Shown: piece after piece, positions 45,695 to 55,225 of the stretch
Position numbering within the stretch: the stretch's first letter is position 1
Layout: the number at the start of each line of letters is the position of its first letter
Source: Pohlia nutans
Taxonomy: Eukaryota; Streptophyta; Bryopsida; Bryales; Mniaceae
Length of the DNA stretch: 64,000 bases
Assembly: GCA_022496805.1 (NCBI GenBank)
Contig: CM040096.1
Location: 10,789,501 to 10,853,500 of the forward strand
Direction of reading: 5' to 3'
Translations under genes and position numbers: made by a program
Notes under the pieces: generated by a model
What the model was told of the DNA's origin: nothing
The model's database searches: none
What the model saw: only the letters and a program-made list of their open reading frames with translations

Positions 45695-46282
45695 TTAACC
45701 CCTAAAAGTACCAGGGTATCCCTGGAATTGACAATTTGAGAAAAATCATCATAAACTACTATCTAGAAGAATATTTTGGAATTGATATACAAATGAAAGT
45801 TCTAGATTTTGAATTTTAGATTCCATCTATACGGTTTGATTCACTAATACTATTACCAATATTTAATTATAAAATTTGAAAGTTAAAATTAAAAATTCCT
45901 TCTAAATTCAATTACAAACAAAATTTTAATATTTTTTGAGTAAAATTTGTTGGATTGAACTTAAAATGAGATACTCTTAAACGTGCTGATTCTTTGAATT
46001 TTTTTGTTTCTTAAATCTATGACCTCATTTTTGCAAGGCCACTTTTGAACTACAGTCAATGTGATTTTGGCTTGGTCAACGACTTGACATACTTCTACAT
46101 TTGTAATTTTAGAAAAATATGTAAACAAGTATGACTAAATCCAACCGTTAGATAGGACAACAACTTGGTGAAGAATCTCCAAAAAATTGGATGACTTTCA
46201 TCCAAGCATTGATGAGAACGTGAGAAGGGTTTGAGAAGGGTTAGTCGTTCACTTTCTGGACGCTCTGACGTTTAGGGGTTAA
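45695..46282 (-). mobile_element. TTAA element family II, complete
   Basis: 588 bp, begins TTAACCCCTAAAAGTACC, ends GACGTTTAGGGGTTAA. Very close to 19970-20554. From the right end the hairpin CGTCCA-GAAAG-TGAACG (one mismatch) starts 20 bp in. Confidence 0.88.
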
Positions 46283-46859
46283 CAATACTATATTCTTTCT
46301 AAGTAATGAAAGCGACATGATGTGGCATGCCATATTTATTATAAAGTTGCCATATGTCATTGGAACACTACTTATTGATTTTTTCTTACGAGGACATTAT
46401 ATCTCCCTAAAATTAAATAGTGTCTGAGTTGAGAAATAGTGTCCCGGGACACAAAATACGCCATTCATTGTGGTAGTCAAATTGAACTTAAAAAGTGAAA
46501 CCTTGCAATATGGTTTAATTGAGCTCGTCCATTCATAATTAAGTCCTCATTAAGGAAATCATTTTTGAAAGAAACAACATTTGTAATGTGACATTTACAT
46601 TCATGACTAAAATGACATACAATAATCTCTAAAATCAAAATAAGTTTTAAAAAAGCAACCAATGGGAGTAAAAGAGTTTTTTGAAGCAACCAATGGTAAT
46701 TGAAGCATTTTTTACTCCAAAAGTCTTTGAATATGAATAGTTTAGTGTCATTCTCTTGTGATTTCAACTTCCAAAATTTATAACAATAGCAAAGTGTGTC
46801 AAAAAAAAAAAAAAAAAAAAAAAAAAAAACGACTTGCATTGCATGTTTAACTTAGTTTT
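46283..46859. other. Spacer with a 29-base A run
   Basis: No gene. A run of about 29 A residues at 46801-46829 could be a retroposed poly(A) tail, but no source sequence is recognised. Confidence 0.4.
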
Positions 46860-48262
46860 ACTAATTCCTTCTTATTGATTATTGATTATCATATTAGCTA
46901 TTGATTAATGGTTAACTCCTTAAAGACCAGGACGTAGTTCCAATTTCCAAAAATGTGAAAGATGTACCGTATTATAAAGTGCAACTTAGTAGAATAATTT
47001 AACAATGAATTTCAAACATGAGTTTTAAATTAAGACCAAGATTAAGACCTATAGATCACATCCATAAAGTTAGGTTTAAGATTGCACTAATCAAAGTTTA
47101 TCAACAAAATTTTAAATTCTTGTTTAAATTTGTTGTACAGTGGGGTCCAACATGGAATGGCGTTTTTGGTTTCGCAGTGAGAAAAATTTCAGTACTGCCA
47201 ACTTTGAAAGCCTCCCGAGAGCTCAAATATTGTTATTTTACCACGAAAATTCTACCAGAGACTTATCTTTGAGTTAATTATATGTATGCCAAATTTTAAG
47301 GCCAAAAGATTCACCCAAAAAAAGTTATTCAGAATCTACCAACATTGGTAGCTGTGGAAATGTTTTCACTGCTGCCAACTTTGACAGCCTCCCAAAGATT
47401 GAATTAATTTTTTTTTTGCCATAAAATTCTAGGAAAAAAAACTTCTTTATGTTAATAACATATGATAAAAATTTCAAGGCCAAAAGATTAATACAAAAAA
47501 CGATATTAACAATCTACCAACATGTGTAGTTGTGGGAAACAATGGGGGAAACTACACACATTGGTAGATTGTAAATAATTTTCTTTGTATAGATTTTTTG
47601 ACCTTGAAATTTGGCATGAATGATTTTGTCATAAAGAGCATGTTGTACCAAAAATTTCATGGTAAATAGACAATTTCTCAACCGTAGGGAGGGTGTCAAA
47701 GTTGGTAGCAAAGTTTCCCCCATTGTTTCCCACAACTACACATGTTGGTAGATTGTCAATATATTTTTTGTATTAATCTTCTGGCCTTGAAATTTTTATC
47801 ATATGTTATTAACATAAAGAAGTTCTTTTTCCAAGAATTTCATGGCAAAAAAAAATTAATTCAATCTTTGGGAGGTTGTCAAAGTTGGCAGCAGTGAATA
47901 ACTACCAATGTTGGTAGATTTTGAATAACGTTTTTTTGGTGAATCTTTTGGCCTTGAAATTTGGCATACATATAATTAACTTAAAGATAAGTCTCTGGTA
48001 AAATTTTCGTGGTAAAATACCAATATTTGAGCTCTCGGGAGGCTTTCAAAGTTGGCAGTACTGAAAATTTTCTCACTGCGAAACCAAAAACGCCATTCCA
48101 TGTTGGACCCCACTGTAGATTGAATAAAAGTGATTTTCACTATAATTTTGTTTCTATTTTATGCTATCTTTATTACTTTTTGAAGTCATTTTTGAAAAGC
48201 CATTTTTTGAACCAAATAATCGATAGCTAGTATGATAATCAATAATCAATAAAAAAAAAATT
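46860..48262. repeat. Long inverted repeat, 1.4 kb
   Basis: Outer arms: TTATTGATTATTGATTATCA at about 46872 against its complement at about 48231. Inner arms: GTGGGGTCCAACATGGAATG at about 47141 against its complement ending near 48115. Similarity continues almost to the centre (about 47630), where ATCTACCAACATGTGTAGTT has several related copies in both orientations. A transcript would fold into a stem of several hundred base pairs. No terminal duplication or superfamily signal; TTAACTCCTTAAAGACC at 46912 faintly resembles family VII. Confidence 0.8.
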
Positions 48263-50030
48263 AGATTATTCTTATCATTCATCCAAATATCTTTAGAGTA
48301 TTGTGTTAATTTTTTTAACAACTGTATTGTATTGACTTTCAAAACTTTTCAATACAAATATTCTAGAGTTCAAACAATACACATGTCCTTGAAGCATATA
48401 TAGATTATTTTTTCCAATCTATTTTTATCTTTCCCCTAAAAACTCAATGGAAGTACGAAAGTCACACTCTCTATTAGCTAAAAGCTACGTGAAAGATGAA
48501 CCGCCAATAACCAAAGATGATTGCTTAAGCACATGAACGGCTAACCTCACTAATTATCCATTTGGTGAACTTCCTCCTTCTTCATTCTCGATTCTAGTCT
48601 CTTACAAATTCTATTTTAAATTCTCTTCCCTTCTTCTTTTACATAGAATTATACAAAATCAATATACAAAGTTGAATTCAAACAACATAGAATCAAAATT
48701 GAATTTCCACATCATATTTTGAGAGTCCACGTCATCATCAACCAATCAAAAGATGACATGTGGCACTGATGGACAAAAAATAATTAATTTATGTGGAAAA
48801 GTAGGGTAGCATACCGGTAGACTGCTTTTGTATTGCTGTTCTACAGCTTCCTAATTATTTAATGAAAGACAGTACGGTGTATTGTACACTATCTATACCA
48901 ACCCAACAGACTCTTTATTCATGTTGGAATTCAGGGGAAGAGGAGCAGCAGGGTTTAGGGTTTTAAGCATGTAGGCATTGTCCCCTGTGTCGTTGCCTGG
49001 CATTTGTGACGTTGGAGATGGCGAGAACGACAAGTAAGTGATGACTTTGAAGCCCTGGGTGTACGTTACTGCTCCTGATTCTTATCACAGTTGCCCAAGT
49101 CCTCTTGTAATGCTCTCCCGTGTCGGGTGTTTTTTGGTTGTATCAGCAATGTCGTTTGAGCTTTGATTTCACATATCGACTGTAGTTCAGTATTAGGGTT
49201 TTTTGAGGTTGAGATGGCAAGGATGAAGATGAGTTTCTGTTGGTATCTGGGATCAGTATACGAGACGAGATTAGGTTCCTATGATTTTAGTATCCTCTAC
49301 CTTACATCATGACATAGAAGATGTCTCCATATGTCATTGATGATAGTTAAGTGTCTTTGATGGGTGGACTTGTGTATTGTGGACTTGTGGAGGATGTGTG
49401 TTGATAGGAGCTTTGTGGCATTAGTGATTGTAGTGTTCGTTTGAGAATTTCGTGGTCAAGTGGAGAGGCATTTGGTTTTCCTAATGTAGGTATTTTGTAT
49501 ACAGTACCCTGAAGGCAGGGTTGGTACAAATTTTAAAATGAGAACCCCAAATTGCTAGGAAATTCTTTTTTCAATTTTTTTTTTTTCTATGTTGATAAGA
49601 GAATCTTAGAGAATATCCACATCGTTTCGGGAAAAAACTAGATATTAGGCATGAGCTGCCGATCCTGCCTTCCGAGTACGGTAATGTTGAAAGCATCCTA
49701 ATGTAGTACTATTAAGACGTGGCCTAAAATTGTTCATTAGACTTACATCGAAAGTTTTCTTGTGCGTAAGCAATGCTCAACATGTACTTAAGACTGTGGG
49801 CACCCACAGATACAGTGTTCCAAGTTGGAATATGGAGTTCTTGGTACTGACAACTTTGGTTCCAATTCAGGGGATGTCTTGTAGCACGAATTCCTTTTTA
49901 CGTCTATGCTTTGATATATGCAGGCCTGACAAGGACTGCTTCAAGAGTCCTTATCATGATAATATCACAATAGCTGGAGAGTCACGAACCCTAGTGCTTC
50001 ATCAAGCTCCATTCTCTATTTCTGGTTCAA
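48263..50030. other. Intergenic, gene content unresolved
   Basis: At 49018 an ATG (MARTT) is followed at once by a strong donor, GTAAGTG. A second ATG frame starts at 49214 (MARMKMSFCWYLGS). I could not assemble further exons, so this may be a non-coding transcript or chance. The segment ATTAGGTTCCTA at about 49270 recurs at about 50772. Confidence 0.3.
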
Positions 50031-50083
50031 AGGGTTTAGGGTTTAGGGTTTGGGGTTTAGGGTTTAGGGTTTAAGGTTTAGGG
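50031..50083. repeat. Interstitial telomeric repeat (TTTAGGG)
   Basis: Seven units of TTTAGGG with two single-base variants (TTTGGGG, TTTAAGG). This is the plant-type telomere motif and too short to be a chromosome end. Confidence 0.95.
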
Positions 50084-53000
50084 TAGCCAGAGATCAAACC
50101 TAGGATGTTTGATGGTATGTTTTTTCAGTACTGCATTAAGTCTAAAAAAAATTGATTTCTCGGAAGGAGAGCATTTTGTGAATCGCAGCAGGTCTAGTAC
50201 TGTAAATTTGGTATTAAAAAAATCGGTGTGAAATCATTGGTTTAAAAGTTGATAGCAGTTCAGACTCTTCAAATAAATAATCAGTGATGTTGTATGAGTT
50301 CCACCTTCATTGTGTGATTACGTTAGAACTGAACAATGTCTACAGGCCTACAGGTTCATTTGAGGTATATGTTGCTGTAGGTTTAATCCCTAAAAGACTG
50401 AGATTTCATGGTTCTAAAATGACTAAATTGATTGGATCATATTGTGAAAAGTTTGATACACATGGTGCTAAACTTTATATCAACACAATCTATGAAGAAC
50501 ATTGCATGTGTTAGCAAGACTATAAATCAAGTTGATCAAAAGAAAGTCCCTATTTGACCCATTCCAAAGTGCTAAAAAAATCATGAGGCCCAATATGGGC
50601 CTGTTGGTCCGTTAGGCATTAACACTATGATGACGTAGCATGTGATTTCCATTTCCATTCATTCAATAATCAGTGGCTATAGGCATTTAGCCAATTCTTG
50701 CTAACACCTCTTGCTAATAAGTCCAACCGAGTGTATGAATTGCTGTTGGAATGGCAGTATCGGAGACGGGATTAGGTTCCTAAGGTTATAACATCCTTTA
50801 CTTTAGTATAAGCTTGTGAGAGAACTAGAATAGATCTTCACAAGAGAGTTAGTACAGGGGAGGGAATTTGTTTCCTTCAAATGGAGGTATACTGTTTCAA
50901 GTATTAAAATTCACTTACTTTTTTACATGGATTGCAGCAGTTGCTTTTGGAGCCAAGAAAATGATCCTCACTGAGGTCCATAGCACACAACCAGGAGTTG
51001 CGGTTTAGGCTCTTCTACTGAGCTATACCTTTTTCTACTCCTTTGGAGAGTGCTGCACAGTTTTCTTTCTTGACATTTCACACAAAAGGTGTCACAAATG
51101 ATTCTCGAAGCTAAACTGAATCTAGAAAGTTGATTATTGAAGAAATGCTTCCTTTCCTCTCATGTGGTAGTGCATTGCTTGTGAGGATCAATCGACACCT
51201 TCCATTTCATGTCCTCTTCACTTGTGTGATAAGGCTTGTGATTTTCCAGAGAACCTCCCCCTGCTAGCAAGACTGCAACATTCCTGCTAACAAGTTGATG
51301 AACGAGGTTTCAATGTTGACCCTAAACTTGTGCTAGAAATTTTCACCTTCACTGCGATATTATCCACAGATGTCATGATGGTGTAGAGCCCTTGTTATTG
51401 ACATTACAAGCTCTCTCAGGGAAGATATTTGTGTCTTATGGGTGCAACCAGCAGGCGGGGCCCACCTTCATGAGGGCAGTGTGAGATTTCTAACTTCTCA
51501 ATGAGAAAACTTACAGATTTTGAACTTGATGATGTGTATCAATGTATAGAGGTAGATGTTTACAAGCTCAGCACACAAGAAAGTTCGGATGGCTTTATTA
51601 CATGAAACTTCTGGACTCTAGAACTTCCAGTGATATTGTCTGCATGATTTGATCTCTCTGATTACAGGTACTACTATATGGTGTGATATTATCTTTCACT
51701 TACTTTGTGGAGCTTGGGTACTTGTTGTAGAACTCTGACCGGTACTGGGATTGGTTTAGCTTAGATCTTGGTCAACATGATATGTTGTTGTACACGTGCC
51801 TCATGACTATGCAGGAGATGACAAAGACTGGATCACTACGCCTAGGTACTTATTTCTCCACACTTCCAGAAGAGCTTACAGACACAGTAGGGATTAGGAC
51901 TTTTGTGTAAATAAAAAAAGGGTTACAATATCATCAGTTTATCATATTAGAGTACTAGGTTGACCCGTGCCGGTAGCATGTTTCTAATGTAACCACCCTT
52001 GCATGCATGTGTGCATCGTCTCTATTATATACTCCGTAATAGACTAGGTTGGCCCATGCTATAGTCTAGCATGATAGTTTCAGTGACAAAATTGTCTTCG
52101 CAAGCGTATGTGTACGGTTTGTGTTATACTATAGAGATGTCTGCATTTCAGAGTTTCTCATGATATTAGAATTTGCCAAGGTTTTTGGGTACATTTACGA
52201 GCCAATGCAGTAACATGTCGAATCTGAAAGTGTCAGTGGAAGTTGTAGGGTGGAGTGAAGTTTATTGGGAGCATCTTACTACATGCATCATCTTTGAAGA
52301 CGAAATGAAAATTAATTTTGAAATGGGGTGAGACATATCACAATTATTTTTCATTTCTTCTCAATGGGGTGAAGCGTACGCCTCAAATCCTTGAAGAAAA
52401 AATGAAAAGCAATAGTGTGCCTGCCTTGTCCCTGTAGTAAAAAATTGTGATAAAGGGGTGAGGTGCATGTTTCTCCTCGTTCTAAATGAAATTTCATTTT
52501 TTGTCCTCATCCTCGTCTTCATCTGGCTTACGGTGGTCGTGATCCACAATCGATTCTCTCTCTGGTTTTTATATCTTCACTTTCACCGCTCCTTTGGTTC
52601 ATCACTTTCACCGTGCCTGTGACGCTGTTCACCTCGATGTGATTTGCCGCAGAATCATTTCTGCAAGCCTTTCTGTAAGAGTCCCTGTCCTTACTCATTT
52701 AGCTTTGGGAGTTGTCGTTGCATTTGCAGAATTAGAAACAGGATACTGGAGTATCAGTGAAGACGAGGTCCATTTTGATGTATTTTTGAAGCGTGTTGAA
52801 TGTCGTAGGAATTGAGGAGTTGAGGTGGTAAGGGAATCTCTTGGTTTGTGGATCGTGAAGGTGTTGGCGTGGCCATATACTGGGCATGGCTGCAGATGCT
52901 CTAATGAGGTACAATATATGCCTCACACTTTGAAGATGGAATTAGAAATAATTGTAGTACCGAAAAGAATGAGGCGCAAGCTGCAATATTTAAAAAACTT

Positions 53001-54793
53001 AATAGAGTTATTTGTAAAGGCATCCGGTCTTTTGTCCTCCTTTTTTCATGGACCAGAGCTGGTACTAGAGCAGAGCTGGTACTAGAGCTGGTCGTCATCA
53101 ATCTGACACCACTCCTCTTCACGGTCCCACCCCACTACCCAATTCTTCTCCCTCCCTCCAAATTTTTATGAATTTTTTTTTTAACCTATCCAGTGTTCTA
53201 TTCTGGGTCTATAGTGAGATCATGCCAATCCTGTCCTTTCCAAATTACAGGTCAAAAAGAAGGGTTTTGAGGGACTTTACAAATAACTCTAATAAATAAC
53301 ACTTGTAATAAGGGATTGCTTACTCTCCACATTTCCTTGGAGAATATTTGGAGGGACTTGGATGCATAGATTCTAATCAGTCAGATAGTTTGCTATAGCT
53401 TATTCCAGGAAATCAGGACTAGTTGAGGCAGCTTCATATTGGTTCTAAGCAGTACAGTTACAACCCGTAATGTATTTTTCTATGCACAAAATCTTCGTAG
53501 TGTATTCCAAACCTATGTAGAGAACTCATCTCTTTCTATTCTCAACTCTCCGTAATATACTTCTCAATTTTTTTTTTAATAATGTTTGACCTGTGTTGTG
53601 GGCTATGCTAAATAGAGTACTCCATTGACTCACCATGTCGTGTAGTGGGTGCATGCTACCACTTTGTTGCTTCGTGACTTGGAGAGCCCATGGAGTACTC
53701 TGTATAGTACATATCGCCTGCTGGAATGTATACCCTTGAAGAAATATTTACTCTAGAGTAGATTTTTCTCTCCAATTTTTCATTTTTTAAAAGGCAAGCA
53801 ACAAAACAGATATCTTACCACTTCTATATTGAAATTAAATGCAACTAGATGGAAATGAGTCAAAATGAATGAATCATTGGCAATGAATAGACGAATTCAT
53901 TGTTCTAATAGAGTTAACCAAAAAGAGTGTCTCAAAGTGGAAACTCACCTCATACTCACCTTCAACTCATTTTCAGTTCAAAAAAACGGCAAAACTAGTT
54001 TATGATGAGTTAGAGAATAATCTAAAGTAAGACCCTGCGCCATCATGGCGCGTGGACAGGGCCCAGGAAGAACTGACAGTCAGTTACAAGTCAGCCGATT
54101 AATTTTTGGAAATGGCTGGTTGATTTTCAAGAATAGAGGCAAACCACCGAACTAAATGACTAAAAAATAATTATATTTAGTATTCAGAGACGAAATATAC
54201 GGGATATAATCTTTAAAAACCGGTTGCTTTTGGAAAATAAAGGACATTGACTGGTTGCCTCAAAAAGCTTCCCGAACAGTGGGCGTGGAGCTCGTGACCT
54301 CCCCAATGCTAGAGGAGAGTTCCCATCCGCTCCCCCAAGCCAAGTGCCCCAACCATGGGGACTATTCATGAACAATGAATGTCAGAAAATTCATTTACAG
54401 AGAAGAGACTCCTCTCCAACTCCTCTCCAACTCCTCTCCAACTCCCCTTCAACTCCCCTTCTGTTTTCAGTTAACTCAAATGTAGCACTTTCTAAAACAC
54501 AGTTTCTATATTTATGCATCTAAAAAAATGGGGCATAACAATTTCAGGGTCCCGGGATTACGCCCGATGATCTGTGTCGGCCACGCGTGTCGGACCGCTC
54601 ACATTATTCGTAATCTGACGCGGAAGCCAAGTGTCAAGTGCACTCTCACTGGCCTGTGTTAACAATGGCGCATAACATGAGTATCGGTACTCATGTTACG
54701 TCTTCTGCACGCTCTGCTCCGTCAGATCTCTTATATCAGATGCGTCCCTGTTCCCTCTTGCCTTAACTGATCAGTGCTTTTCACCAGATTACC
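50084..54793. other. Long gene-poor stretch
   Basis: No open frame with a recognisable domain and no supportable splice model. Open frames of 60-90 residues at 50284, 52594 and 52825 look accidental. About 53905-54020 repeats 32775-32905. A triplet of CTCCTCTCCAA units lies near 54411. A short hairpin, CATGAGTATCGGTACTCATG, lies at 54676-54695. Some part near 54.5-54.8 kb probably serves as promoter for the VIT-vWA gene. Confidence 0.35.
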
Positions 54794-55039
54794 AGATCGC
54801 ACTATCCAATTGCTTGTAGAGAATTCACCGCAACCCATATTTGTGAGCCATCAAGCTGTTGCCTGAGTGCGAGATCGCTACATCCAGTTGCTTGTAGAGA
54901 ATTCACCCTAACCCATATTTGTCAGCCTCCAAGCTGTTGCTCGATTGCGAGATCGCCATTTCCAGTTGCTTGTAGAGAATTCACGTGTATGTGAGTATTC
55001 AAGTTGTTGCCCGATTGAGAGATCGCCATATCCAGAGAC
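54794..55039. repeat. Tandem repeat of 78-bp units upstream of the VIT-vWA gene
   Basis: Units begin AGATCGC at 54794, 54872, 54950 and 55020. The core GTTGCTTGTAGAGAATTCAC is shared by the first three (first copy ATTGC); the third is 70 bp and the fourth partial. Ends about 190 bp before the start codon, so may lie in the promoter or leader. Confidence 0.85.
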
Positions 55040-55225
55040 TTCAGGTGCGCTACTGAACCCTAAACCTCACTTTGACTTGAGGCTCTCGAATGGATTTGGG
55101 ATTCGAAGTCTCTGTTTGATGATGTTCTAAGCGTTGCTGTTGTTGGCTATTGTCTGTGCCAGATAATTTTGTATCTCGGGAGCCTTGTGATCACTTGTAA
55201 ATCGTGATTTGAGGACCGGTCCAAG

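Noticed and set aside
46801..46829. Retroposed poly(A) tail
   Set aside because: A homopolymer alone. No upstream coding or RNA-derived sequence and no target duplication.
49018..49035. Histone H3-like start (MART)
   Set aside because: MARTT followed by a donor, but no downstream exon with H3 sequence such as the KQTARKS region could be found.
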